64,000 bases of DNA, taken from assembly GCA_964589625.1 (NCBI GenBank), contig CAZPSH010000012.1:1-64000 (forward strand), given 5' to 3'. Position numbers and translations under genes: made by a program. Origin of the DNA: JBFLVU01 sp964589625 (GTDB lineage Bacteria; Acidobacteriota; UBA4820; DSQY01). Below, in pieces: positions 17,211 to 25,634 of this stretch (its first letter is position 1; every line of letters begins with the position of its first letter). The notes beneath the pieces are model-generated. The model was not told where the DNA came from. It saw only the letters and a list, made by a program, of their open reading frames with translations, and did not search any database.

Positions 17211-19514
17211 ATGGACGTGAAGCGCAGACGAATCGGGTGCCGGGGATTCGTGCAGGGCGTGGGCTTCCGGCCGACGGTGTACCGGCTTGCCGTTGCCGCG
17301 GGCCTCTCGGGCTGGGTGCTCAACGGCCCCGACGGGGTGGTCCTGGAAGTGGAAGGGCCCGGCGAGGCGGTGGAGTCCTTTTCGGACCGCTTGCGCGCGT
17401 CGCTTCCTCCCATGGCCCGTCTCGACGAGTTGACGGAGCGGGAGGTCCCCCCCCTGGGCGGGGAGGGCTTCCGCATCGTGGAGTCCGAGCGGGGACCGAG
17501 GCAGAGCGCCCTGGTCCCCCCCGACGCGGCCCTCTGCGCCGACTGCCGCCTGGACATGGAAGAGCCCGGAAATCGCCGCCACCGATTTCCCTTCACGACC
17601 TGCACGAACTGCGGTCCCCGGTTCACCCTCGCTCGGTCCCTCCCGTACGATCGAGAGAGGACCTCCATGGCCTGCTTTCCCCTCTGCCCGGAGTGCCGAA
17701 GGGAATACGAGGATCCCGGCGACAGGCGCTTTCACGCGGAGCCCGTCTCTTGTCCCGCGTGCGGCCCGCGGCTCTGGCTGACGAACGAAGCGGGACGGAC
17801 GGAGGCGGAGGGACAGGCGGCCCTGGAGCGGGTCCGTTCGGCCCTGGCCGAGGGCGCCGTCGTGGCCGTCAAGGGGCTCGGGGGATTCCACCTCGCCTGC
17901 CGCGCCGATCGGGAGGAGTCCGTCCTTCGGCTCAGGCGCCGGAAGAGCCGGCCCTCCAAACCCTTCGCCGTCATGGTCCGGGACGCCGAAGCCGCGGCGA
18001 GGGCGGCACACATCACGCCTTCCGACAGGGCCCTCCTTGCCTCAGCCCGCGCACCCATCGTCCTTGCCCAGAAGGCCTCCCCCTTCCCTCTGGCCGAGGA
18101 GACGGCGCCCGGCATTTCGGACGTGGGGGTCATGCTTCCCACGACGCCCCTTCACGTGGAGCTTTTCCGCGACGTCCCCTACGACGCCCTCGTGATGACC
18201 TCGGGAAACCTTTCCGACGAGCCCATCGCGCTGGGGAACCGGGAAGCCCTCCAGCGCCTGGGGAGCCTGGCCGATCACTTTCTGCTTCACGACCGGGACG
18301 TGGTCCGCCGGACGGACGATTCCGTGGTCCGGAGCACCGGAGGCGGCGCCGTCGTACTCCGCCGGTCCAGGGGCTACGTGCCCGAACCGCTGCCCCTGCC
18401 CCGGCCCGCGGAGAGGCCCGTCCTCGCACTGGGCGCCCACCTGCAGGCGACGGCCTGCATCGCCTCCGGCGAAGCGGCTTTTCTTACCCAGCACGTGGGG
18501 GACCTCGATACGGATGCCGCACGCGCTTTTCTTCGAGAGGCCGCGGAAGGCCTCGAGTCCTTCCTCGAATGCCGACCCGACGTGATCGCCGTGGACCTTC
18601 ACCCCGACTACGCCAGCACATGGCTCGGGGAGGAGATGGCCCGGACGCGCGGGGCGCGGGTCGTGCGGGTCCAGCACCACGCGGCCCACGCCGCCGCCGT
18701 CCTCGCGGAACACGGGCGCTGGCCGGCCCGGGCGGAGCCGACGCTGGCCGTGATCCTGGACGGAACCGGGTTCGGCCCCGACGGGACCTCCTGGGGCGGG
18801 GAGTGGCTGGAGGTCCGGGGCGACGGGTCCTGGAGGAGGCTCGCCCACCTGGAACCCGTTCGCCTGGTGGGCGGGGAGGCCGCCGTGCGCGAGCCCTGGC
18901 GCGTCGCGGTCGCGGCCCTCTCCGCCGCCGGCATCGCCGCGGAGCTGCACCGCCTGCCCCTGTCCGGGATGGTGGAGCCCGGCCGCCTAGAGAGCGTGGC
19001 CGCCCTGGCCGGGAGAGAGTGGCCCCTTGCCTCGGGGGCGGGCCGCCTTTTCGAGGCCGCGGGGGCGCTCCTTGGGCTCGCCGTGGTGAACGGCTACGAG
19101 GGGGAGGCCGCGGCGCGTCTGGAGTCCCTGGCCTGCGGGGCCTGGCCGGCGGAGTCCTGGGGCGAGGTCGGCCTCCTGCGGGGGGATTCCGTCCCCCGCC
19201 TCCCCTTCTCGGACCTCCTCGCGGCGGCGGCCCGTCGGCGGATCGGCGGGGAAGACGGTGCGCGCACGGCAGCGGGCTTCCATGCCACCTTCTGCACCCT
19301 CGCGGCGGACCTGACCCTGGAAGTCGCTCCGAAAGGCGTCCGGCTCGTGGCCCTCGGCGGGGGGTGCCTGGTGAACCGGCTCCTGAGAGAAGGACTCTCG
19401 GCGGCCTTGTCCGCCCGGGGCTTCGAGGTCCTCCTTCCCTGGACCGTCCCCCCGGGGGACGGGGGCCTCGCCTACGGCCAGGCCGTCCTAACCCTCGCCC
19501 AGGGCCAGGCTTGA
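17211..19514 (+). CDS. hypF: Carbamoyltransferase HypF
   Basis: 767 residues, the usual HypF length. It makes the thiocarbamate/cyanide precursor of the [NiFe] active-site CN ligands from carbamoyl phosphate and ATP. Domains in order: acylphosphatase (RGFVQGVGFRPTVYRLA near the N terminus), two zinc-finger modules (CADCRLDMEEPGNRR ... CTNCGPRF; CFPLCPECRREYEDPGDRR ... CPACGPRLW), the YrdC-like domain (VAVKGLGGFHLACRA; KSRPSKPFAVM) and the Kae1-like domain (LDGTGFGPDGTSWGGEW; VVLALGGGCLVNRL-type end). The ATG at 17211 is preferred to a TTG six bases earlier; neither has a strong ribosome site. It precedes hypCDEAB on the same strand, 223 bp away, so it is probably partly separately expressed. 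Confidence 0.96.
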   Translation: MDVKRRRIGCRGFVQGVGFRPTVYRLAVAAGLSGWVLNGPDGVVLEVEGPGEAVESFSDRLRASLPPMARLDELTEREVPPLGGEGFRIVESERGPRQSALVPPDAALCADCRLDMEEPGNRRHRFPFTTCTNCGPRFTLARSLPYDRERTSMACFPLCPECRREYEDPGDRRFHAEPVSCPACGPRLWLTNEAGRTEAEGQAALERVRSALAEGAVVAVKGLGGFHLACRADREESVLRLRRRKSRPSKPFAVMVRDAEAAARAAHITPSDRALLASARAPIVLAQKASPFPLAEETAPGISDVGVMLPTTPLHVELFRDVPYDALVMTSGNLSDEPIALGNREALQRLGSLADHFLLHDRDVVRRTDDSVVRSTGGGAVVLRRSRGYVPEPLPLPRPAERPVLALGAHLQATACIASGEAAFLTQHVGDLDTDAARAFLREAAEGLESFLECRPDVIAVDLHPDYASTWLGEEMARTRGARVVRVQHHAAHAAAVLAEHGRWPARAEPTLAVILDGTGFGPDGTSWGGEWLEVRGDGSWRRLAHLEPVRLVGGEAAVREPWRVAVAALSAAGIAAELHRLPLSGMVEPGRLESVAALAGREWPLASGAGRLFEAAGALLGLAVVNGYEGEAAARLESLACGAWPAESWGEVGLLRGDSVPRLPFSDLLAAAARRRIGGEDGARTAAGFHATFCTLAADLTLEVAPKGVRLVALGGGCLVNRLLREGLSAALSARGFEVLLPWTVPPGDGGLAYGQAVLTLAQGQA

Positions 19515-19672
19515 TCGAACCGGATTCCACCATGGCGCGAAGATCCGCGCGGAAACCCGCGGGGGCCGCTGTGCCGGGGGCATCTGCGGGGAAGGCCAGA
19601 GGAGGCCGTGTCCAACCGGCCTGGGGCCGGGGTGGAGGTTTGCCGGTGACCCCATTTCCCTCCCGCCGCCCC

Positions 19673-19701
19673 TTGACCTTTTGGAGGCGCCGGCCCATCT
19701 T
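19673..19701 (+). promoter_or_regulatory. Possible sigma70-type promoter for hypCDEAB
   Basis: TTGACC, 17 bases, CATCTT, about 37 bp before the hypC start. The -35 hexamer is good and the spacing ideal, but the -10 is weak; the -10 resembles the TATCTT of the hyb promoter at 23566. Confidence 0.35.
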
Positions 19702-19737
19702 AGAAACTCATCCCGTCGGGGGAAGAAGGAGCGCGCC

Positions 19738-19971
19738 ATGTGCCTGGCCATTCCCATGCGGCTCGTGGAGAAGGACGGTTGGGAGGGCACCGTGGAGCTG
19801 AACGGAGTGCGGCGCGCGGTCTCGCTGATGCTGTTGGAGGATGCCGAAGTGGGGGATCACGTCCTCATCCATGCCGGGTACGCCATCGGGAAGGTGGACG
19901 AGGAAGAGGCGCGGCTCACGCTGGAGGGACTCGAGCGGATCGCCGCGAGCCTGGAGTCGGGGGGCGAGTGA
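19738..19971 (+). CDS. hypC: [NiFe]-hydrogenase maturation chaperone HypC
   Basis: 77 residues beginning MCLAIPMRL, the HypC/HupF signature with the essential Cys2 exposed after Met removal. HypC with HypD carries the Fe(CN)2CO group and delivers it to the hydrogenase large-subunit precursor. GAAGGAG lies 6-10 bp upstream. The stop overlaps the hypD start by one base (TGATG). Confidence 0.96.
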   Translation: MCLAIPMRLVEKDGWEGTVELNGVRRAVSLMLLEDAEVGDHVLIHAGYAIGKVDEEEARLTLEGLERIAASLESGGE

Positions 19972-21080
19972 TGGAGGAGGCGGGGTTCCGGGATCCCCGG
20001 GCCGTGGCGGCGCTCCTGCGGGCGGCGAAGGCGGAAGCTGCCTCCCTCCACCGGCCGCTCGTCCTCATGGAGGTCTGCGGCACCCACACCCACGCCATCG
20101 CCGAGGCGGGCCTGCGGGGCAAGCTCGCCCCCGAAATCCGCCTCGTCTCGGGTCCCGGCTGTCCCGTCTGCGTGACGCCCGTCGGGTACCTGGACCGCGC
20201 CGAGGCCCTGGCCCGCCAGAGGAACGCCGTCCTCTGCACCTTCGGCGACCTCTTCCGCGTGCCCTCGAGCACGGGGAGCCTGGAGCGGCTCAAGGCCGAG
20301 GGCGGGGACGTGCGGATCGTCTACTCCCCCCGGGAGGCCCTGCGCGTGGCCGCCGAGAACCCCGGGCGCGAGGTGGTCTTCCTCGCCGTGGGCTTCGAGA
20401 CCACGGCCCCCACCATCGCCGCGGCGCTCGTGGAGGCCGAAGGCGCGGGCCTCTCCAATTTCATGATCCTTCCCGGGAACAAGACGGTCCCGATGCCCTT
20501 GCGCGTTCTGGCGGGGGATCCGGCGCTTCGCCTCGACGGCTTTCTCCTTCCGGGCCACGTCTCCGTGGTCACCGGTTCGGAGGCCTTTTCCTTCCTGGCC
20601 ACGGACTACGGCATCCCCTCGGCGGTCGTTGGCTTCGCCCCGACGGACGTTCTGGCGGGCGTGGCCGACCTGGCCGCCCAGCGGCGCGGCGGGCGGGCGG
20701 GAGTCTCCAATCTCTACGGAAGGGCCGTCACGCCGCGGGGAAACGCGGTCGCCCGCGCGGCGATGGACCGCGTCTTTCGACCGGATGCCTCGGACTGGAG
20801 GGGCCTGGGTCCCATCCCGGATTCGGGGCTGTCGCTCCGGGAGTCCCTGGCCCACCGGGACGCCTCCCGCCTGGCCGTGGACGTTCCGGCCCCCGAGGAG
20901 CCCGCGGGGTGCCTCTGCGGTGAGGTGTTGAAGGGGGCCGTGGAGCCGCCCGCGTGCCCGCTCTTCGGAACGGCCTGCACGCCGGACCTTCCCGTCGGGG
21001 CTTGCATGGTGTCCAGCGAGGGAACCTGCGCGGCCTACTACCGCCACGAACGCTGGCGACTCGCGGGCGGCGCGGCGTGA
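19971..21080 (+). CDS. hypD: Hydrogenase maturation iron-sulfur protein HypD
   Basis: 369 residues. Holds the scaffold on which Fe(CN)2CO is built. HypD landmarks are MEVCGTHTHAIAEAGL, GPGCPVCVTP, CTFGDLFRVPSS, the GFETTAPTIA segment and the C-terminal cysteine cluster (CLCGEVLKGAVEPPACPLFG ... CTPDLPVGACMVSSEGTCAAYYR). The start is fixed by the TGATG overlap with hypC; the stop overlaps hypE as GTGA. Confidence 0.96.
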   Translation: MEEAGFRDPRAVAALLRAAKAEAASLHRPLVLMEVCGTHTHAIAEAGLRGKLAPEIRLVSGPGCPVCVTPVGYLDRAEALARQRNAVLCTFGDLFRVPSSTGSLERLKAEGGDVRIVYSPREALRVAAENPGREVVFLAVGFETTAPTIAAALVEAEGAGLSNFMILPGNKTVPMPLRVLAGDPALRLDGFLLPGHVSVVTGSEAFSFLATDYGIPSAVVGFAPTDVLAGVADLAAQRRGGRAGVSNLYGRAVTPRGNAVARAAMDRVFRPDASDWRGLGPIPDSGLSLRESLAHRDASRLAVDVPAPEEPAGCLCGEVLKGAVEPPACPLFGTACTPDLPVGACMVSSEGTCAAYYRHERWRLAGGAA

Positions 21081-22096
21081 GGGCCTCCGACCGGATCCTC
21101 CTGGGCCACGGGGCGGGGGGCCGCCTGACGCGAGCCCTCGTGAAAGACCTCTTCGTGCCCCTCTTCTCCAATCCGGCCCTGGAGGCCCTCTCCGACGCCG
21201 CCGTCCTCCCGGCCTGGCCCGGCGGGCGTCCGGCCCTGACCACGGATGCCTTCGTGGTGGACCCCATCGAGTTCCCCGGCGGAGACCTGGGCCGCCTGTC
21301 CGTCTGCGGGACCGTCAACGACCTGTGCGTCTCGGGCGCGCGGCCCCTCTGGCTTACCTTCGCCCTCGTGCTGGAGGAGGGGGCCGAGATGGGGCTCGTC
21401 CGGCGTTGCGCGGAGAGCGCGGCGGAGGCGGCCCGGGACGCGGGCGTCCAGATCGTGGCGGGGGACACGAAGGTGGTGCCGAAGGGCAGGGGGGACAGGA
21501 TCTACGCGGTCACGGCGGGCCTCGGCTCGGTGCCCGAGGGCCGGGACTGGGGAGACCACCGGGTGGCCGAGGGCGACGCGCTCCTCGTGACGGGCGCCGT
21601 CGGGGACCACGGCGCCACGATCATGGCATGCCGCCACGGCATGGCGGGGGAGGGACTGCGGTCGGACGTGGCGCCCCTCAACGGCTTGGTGGAAGCCCTC
21701 GCCGCTTCGGGGGCGCAGGTGCGGTCCCTCCACGATCCCACCCGGGGGGGGGTGCTCGTGACCTGCCACGAAGTGGCCGAGCGGGCCGGGGTCCGGATCG
21801 TGCTCGACGAGGAGGCGCTCCCGGTCCGCGGCGAAGTCCGCGCCGTGTGCGACCTCCTGGGCCTCCACCCCCTCTCCAGCCCCTGCGAGGGCCGGGCCTT
21901 GGTCTTCGTGGAAGCAGGGCACGCGGAGCGGGCGCTCAAGGCGCTCCGGAACCACCCCTACGGGACGGGGGCGGAGCGGGTCGGCCGGGTGGAGGCGGGC
22001 GGAACAGGTGCGTCCCCCGTGGCGGTCCGGACCCTGTCGGGGGAGGAGCGCCCCCTCGATCTGCTCTCGGGGGCAGAACTTCCGAGGATCTGCTGA
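21077..22096 (+). CDS. hypE: Hydrogenase maturation protein HypE
   Basis: 339 residues, PurM/AIR-synthetase fold. Dehydrates the carbamoyl group received from HypF on its C-terminal cysteine to a thiocyanate used as CN donor. It shows GHGAGGRLTRALVKDLF, TTDAFVVDPIEFPGGDLG, CGTVNDLCVSGA, VAGDTKVVPKG and the invariant terminal PRIC with the active Cys as last residue. Starts with GTG overlapping the hypD stop. Confidence 0.96.
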   Translation: MRASDRILLGHGAGGRLTRALVKDLFVPLFSNPALEALSDAAVLPAWPGGRPALTTDAFVVDPIEFPGGDLGRLSVCGTVNDLCVSGARPLWLTFALVLEEGAEMGLVRRCAESAAEAARDAGVQIVAGDTKVVPKGRGDRIYAVTAGLGSVPEGRDWGDHRVAEGDALLVTGAVGDHGATIMACRHGMAGEGLRSDVAPLNGLVEALAASGAQVRSLHDPTRGGVLVTCHEVAERAGVRIVLDEEALPVRGEVRAVCDLLGLHPLSSPCEGRALVFVEAGHAERALKALRNHPYGTGAERVGRVEAGGTGASPVAVRTLSGEERPLDLLSGAELPRIC

Positions 22097-22147
22097 CGGG
22101 CTGCCAGGCCCGGTGGGCCCGGGGGCCGGATGAGAGGATGAGCTCCC

Positions 22148-22504
22148 ATGCATGAGTGGTCCCTGGCCTGCGCCCTCGTGAAAACCGCCGAAGAGGAGGC
22201 CGCCCGAAGGGGGGCTTCCAGGGTCTTCGAGGTGTCCGTCTCGGTGGGCTTCCTCACGGGCGTGGTGCCCGAACTCCTCGAGAGGGCCTACGACATGGCG
22301 CGCCAGGGGACGGGCCTGGAGGGCGCGCCGCTACGGATCGAGGTGGCGCCCGTGCGGGCCCGGTGCGGGGGCTGCGGGCGGGAAAGCGTGTTCGAAGGCT
22401 ACGCCCTGGCTTGTCCGGCGTGCGGGCGGCCGGGAATGGAGGTCCTCTCGGGGGACGACATCCTCCTGAGGGGTTTGGACCTGGAGGTGGGCGGCTCGGC
22501 CTGA
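22148..22504 (+). CDS. hypA: Hydrogenase nickel-insertion protein HypA
   Basis: 118 residues. N-terminal MHEWS provides the nickel ligand His2, and the zinc site is CGGC ... CPAC (about residues 74-97). It delivers nickel with HypB to the large-subunit precursor. 51 bp after hypE with no obvious terminator between. Confidence 0.95.
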   Translation: MHEWSLACALVKTAEEEAARRGASRVFEVSVSVGFLTGVVPELLERAYDMARQGTGLEGAPLRIEVAPVRARCGGCGRESVFEGYALACPACGRPGMEVLSGDDILLRGLDLEVGGSA

Positions 22505-22522
22505 GCCGTTCGGGAGGGGACG

Positions 22523-23260
22523 ATGTGCGAAACCTGCGGCTGCGGCCTGCCCGAGGAGGCCAAACACGCCCACGAGGGCCACGGCCACGACCATCCTCAC
22601 AGGGAGGAGGCGCGCCTCTACCGGAGCCTGCTCGAAGCCAACGAGGTGCAGGCCCGTGAAAACCGGGAACACCTCCTGGAGCACCGGGTCCTCGCCGTCA
22701 ACCTCATGTCCGGCCCAGGATCCGGAAAGACGAGCCTCATCGAAGCCCTGGCAGGGGTCACAGGCGGCCGGTGGCGCCTCGGCGTCATCGAGGGAGACCT
22801 CGCCACCGATCGAGACGCGGCCCGCGTGCGGGCCCTCGGGCTCCCCGTCCACCAGGTGACGACGGGATCCACCTGCCACCTCGACGCGGCCATGGTCCAC
22901 GGAGCCCTCCACGCCCTTCCCCTGGAGGACCTGGACCTCCTGGTGGTGGAGAACGTGGGGAACCTTGTCTGTCCAGGGCTTTACGACCTGGGGTGCCACT
23001 TGAACGGGGTCCTCCTCTCGGTGACCGAGGGAGACGACAAAGTGGCCAAATACCCCGTGGCGTTCCGCCACGCCCAGTTCTTCTGCATCACCAAGACCGA
23101 TCTCCTCCCCCACGTGGACTTCGACGTGGAGCGACCCAAGCGGGAGGCGCGCCTCCTCAAGGGAGACCTGAAGGTCTTCGCGTGCTCCTCCCGGGTACCC
23201 GGATCCCTCGACGGGTTTGCCGCCTACCTGGAGGGCGAGAGAAAGGCCCTCCTGGAGTAG
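22523..23260 (+). CDS. hypB: Hydrogenase nickel-insertion GTPase HypB
   Basis: 245 residues. N-terminal metal motif CETCGCG, a histidine-rich nickel-storage stretch (HAHEGHGHDHPH, about 15-26), then a G3E GTPase domain with Walker A GPGSGKTSL, VIEGDLATDRDA, the metal-binding GSTCHLD region and NKTD-type TKTD. GTP hydrolysis drives nickel transfer from HypA/HypB. GGGAGG precedes the ATG. Last gene of the hyp run. Confidence 0.95.
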   Translation: MCETCGCGLPEEAKHAHEGHGHDHPHREEARLYRSLLEANEVQARENREHLLEHRVLAVNLMSGPGSGKTSLIEALAGVTGGRWRLGVIEGDLATDRDAARVRALGLPVHQVTTGSTCHLDAAMVHGALHALPLEDLDLLVVENVGNLVCPGLYDLGCHLNGVLLSVTEGDDKVAKYPVAFRHAQFFCITKTDLLPHVDFDVERPKREARLLKGDLKVFACSSRVPGSLDGFAAYLEGERKALLE

Positions 23261-23323
23261 CCCGCCGGGGAGAACTTCTTGTCTGCCGCGGGCAGGGGTG
23301 TCCCGCCCGCCCGAAGCCCTTGT

Positions 23324-23350
23324 CCCCTTCGGGCCCCTTGGCCGAAGGGG
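23324..23350 (+). terminator. Hairpin downstream of hypB
   Basis: CCCCTTCGG and CCGAAGGGG make a perfect 9-bp stem around a 9-base loop, 63 bp after the hypB stop. No T tract follows, so termination efficiency is uncertain; position and stem strength still suggest a transcript 3' end. Confidence 0.5.
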
Positions 23351-23620
23351 AACTTCCAAAAAGTAAGTAAATGCTCGCATAAAGCTCCAATTGTGCATTA
23401 TTTCGTTGTGTGATTGATGCCCAATCGGGAATGAGTGCTCATGTATGTATCAAGGCGATACAGCATGTGCGGGTTTGATGCCTCTATTTCGCCACCCCCG
23501 AATGTGGCGTATCCGTATGAAAACGTGATGGATTCTCAAGGTTGACATTTATTCCCAACCACCCTATCTTACATCGTAGATTTTCGCTGTTTGGGGGGTC
23601 GCGCAAACAAGGAGGTGGCC
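23351..23620 (+). promoter_or_regulatory. AT-rich hyb control region with sigma70-type promoter
   Basis: This gap is markedly richer in A+T than its surroundings and holds no credible gene. Near its end TTGACA (23543-23548), 17 bases, and TATCTT (23566-23571) form the best -35/-10 pair in the window, about 50 bp before the hybO start. AAGGAGGTGG precedes the ATG. The ~190 bp upstream of the promoter could host activator sites, but I see no clean palindrome that I can assign. Confidence 0.6.
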
Positions 23621-24748
23621 ATGGGAAAGCCAAGGGGCATACCGTACGAACGTGTCCGGCCGCATGAGGGCGGCGAAGACGGTGGAGGCGTCCAGCGCAG
23701 GGATTTCCTCAAGACCTGCACCCTCGCGGCCGCGTCGGTGGGTCTGCCGGCGTGGACCGCAAAAGTATGGGCGGAGAACGCCGCCAAGGGCCTCAAGCCC
23801 TCCGTCATCTGGCTGCACTTCCAGGAGTGCACGGGGTGTACGGAATCCCTTCTGAGGACCAGCCACCCCAAGGTCGCGGAGCTCATCCTCGATCTCGTCT
23901 CCCTGGACTACTGCGAGACCCTCTTCGCCGCGGCGGGGTACCAGGCGGAGGAGGCCCTGCACGCGGCCATGGAGCAGAACGCGGGCAAGTACATCTGCGT
24001 GATCGAAGGCTCCATCCCGGTGAAGGAGAACGGCATCTACTGCAAGATCGGCGGGCGCACGGCCCTGGACATCGTGAACGACGTGGCCTCCAAGGCGGGC
24101 GCCCTCATCGCCATCGGCGCGTGCGCTTCGTGGGGCGGGATCGCCTCGGCGGATCCCAACCCGACGGGGGCCACGGGCGCCCCGGAGGTCCTCAAGGGAA
24201 AGACCGTCGTGACGATTCCCGGATGCCCCGCGAACCCCTACAACTTCCTGGGCGTGGCCCTGCAGTACGCGACCTTCGGCACGCTCCCGGCGCTGGACGA
24301 GCTGGGGCGGCCCAAGTTCGCTTACGGACGCGTCATCCACGAAGACTGCCCGAGGCGCCCCCACTTCGACGCCGGCCGCTTCGTCCAGCAGTTCGGAGAC
24401 GAGGCGCACCGGCTCGGCTACTGCCTTTACAAGATGGGGTGCAAGGGTCCCGCGACGCACGCCAACTGCTCCATTCAGCGCTTCGGCGAGGTGGAGGCTT
24501 GGCCCATCGGCATCGGCCATCCCTGCGTGGGGTGCACGGAGCAGGCGGTCCTCTGGAAGATGCCCATCCACGCGACGGTGGAGATCACCCGGCCCACTCC
24601 GCCCGACGTCTACCCGGAGATTCACGGAAAGCAGGGCAAGGTCGGCGCGGTGGCGACGGGCGTGGCGGGCCTCGTGGGAGGCGCGCTCATCGGCGCGGGC
24701 CTCATGGCCGCCAAGAAGGTGGCCTCCGAACCCGAGAAGGAGAAGTGA
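23621..24748 (+). CDS. hybO: Periplasmic [NiFe]-hydrogenase small subunit HybO
   Basis: 375 residues. Carries the Fe-S relay between the [NiFe] site and the membrane. A Tat signal (QRRDFLK, residues 25-31, then a hydrophobic stretch) sends the folded dimer to the periplasm. Cluster ligands are visible in ECTGCTES, the EGSIP loop, IPGCPANPYN, CLYKMGCKGPATHANC and GHPCVGCTEQ. A C-terminal hydrophobic helix (GVAGLVGGALIGAGLMAA) anchors it to the membrane, as in E. coli HybO (group 1c). First gene of hybOABCD. The ATG has AAGGAGGTGG upstream; an in-frame TTG 30 bp earlier is less likely. Confidence 0.95.
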   Translation: MGKPRGIPYERVRPHEGGEDGGGVQRRDFLKTCTLAAASVGLPAWTAKVWAENAAKGLKPSVIWLHFQECTGCTESLLRTSHPKVAELILDLVSLDYCETLFAAAGYQAEEALHAAMEQNAGKYICVIEGSIPVKENGIYCKIGGRTALDIVNDVASKAGALIAIGACASWGGIASADPNPTGATGAPEVLKGKTVVTIPGCPANPYNFLGVALQYATFGTLPALDELGRPKFAYGRVIHEDCPRRPHFDAGRFVQQFGDEAHRLGYCLYKMGCKGPATHANCSIQRFGEVEAWPIGIGHPCVGCTEQAVLWKMPIHATVEITRPTPPDVYPEIHGKQGKVGAVATGVAGLVGGALIGAGLMAAKKVASEPEKEK

Positions 24749-24749
24749 G

Positions 24750-25634
24750 ATGACCGTGGACCGACGCACCGCCCTCAAGGCGATGGCCGGGGTGGGCGCG
24801 GCCGCGGCCGCGGGAAGCGCCGTCTCTCTGGAGGCCCGCGAAAAGCGGGTGGCGCCTCCCGACGCCTTGGGCATGCTGTACGACGCCACGCGCTGCATCG
24901 GCTGCAAGGCCTGCGTGGTGGCGTGCAAAAACGCCAACAACATGCCCACGGATTGGGATCCGCAGCGCCTCTACGACTACCCCACGGACCTGAACGGAAA
25001 GACGAAGAACATCATCAAGCTCTACAAGGAAGGAGAGACCGTCTCCTATGTCAAGCGCCAGTGCATGCACTGCATCGATCCCGGATGCGTGGGGGCGTGC
25101 ATGATCGGCGCGCTGCAGAAGCGGGACCACGGCGTGGTGACCTGGGACGGAGACCGCTGCATCGGGTGCCGGTACTGCCAGATCGCCTGCCCCTACGAGA
25201 TCCCCAAGTTCGAGTGGGACAAAGCCGTTCCCAAGATCGTCAAATGCGAGCTGTGCAAGGACCGGAAGGACAAGCCCTTCAACCCCGCGTGTTGCGAGGT
25301 TTGCCCGCGGCAGGCCGTGGTTTTCGGGAAGTACGAGGATCTGCTCGCGGACGCGAAGAAGCGCCTGGCCGACGCCCCGGAGCTTTACGAGCCGAAGATC
25401 TTCGGCGAGCGCGACGGCGGCGGCACCCAGGTCCTCTATCTCTCCAAGGCCGGCGTGCCCTTCGAAGCCCTGGGCCTCCCGAACCTGGGTGAGAAGCCGA
25501 TCCCCGAGACGGCCCAGAAGATCCAACACGGCGTCTACCAAGGGTTCATCGCCCCGGCGGTGCTGTACGTGATCCTCGGCGCCGTGATCTGGCGGAACAG
25601 GAAGGGCCAGTCCGCGGAGGAGGTCAAGCCATGA
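24750..25634 (+). CDS. hybA: Hydrogenase ferredoxin-like subunit HybA
   Basis: 294 residues. Electron transfer from HybO to the membrane quinone-reducing subunit. It has an N-terminal Tat-type signal (DRRTALKAM) and ligands for four [4Fe-4S] clusters: CIGCKACVVAC, CMHCIDPGCVGAC, CIGCRYCQIACPYEIP and CELCKDRKDKPFNPACCEVCP. One C-terminal transmembrane helix (APAVLYVILGAVIW) fits HybA. It starts just after the hybO stop and overlaps hybB as ATGA. Confidence 0.94.
   Translation: MTVDRRTALKAMAGVGAAAAAGSAVSLEAREKRVAPPDALGMLYDATRCIGCKACVVACKNANNMPTDWDPQRLYDYPTDLNGKTKNIIKLYKEGETVSYVKRQCMHCIDPGCVGACMIGALQKRDHGVVTWDGDRCIGCRYCQIACPYEIPKFEWDKAVPKIVKCELCKDRKDKPFNPACCEVCPRQAVVFGKYEDLLADAKKRLADAPELYEPKIFGERDGGGTQVLYLSKAGVPFEALGLPNLGEKPIPETAQKIQHGVYQGFIAPAVLYVILGAVIWRNRKGQSAEEVKP

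Noticed and set aside
16736..19801. Very long plus-strand open frame over HK3 and hypF
   Set aside because: The product is Arg/Pro/Gly-rich high-G+C noise; hypF in another frame accounts for the region with all its domains.
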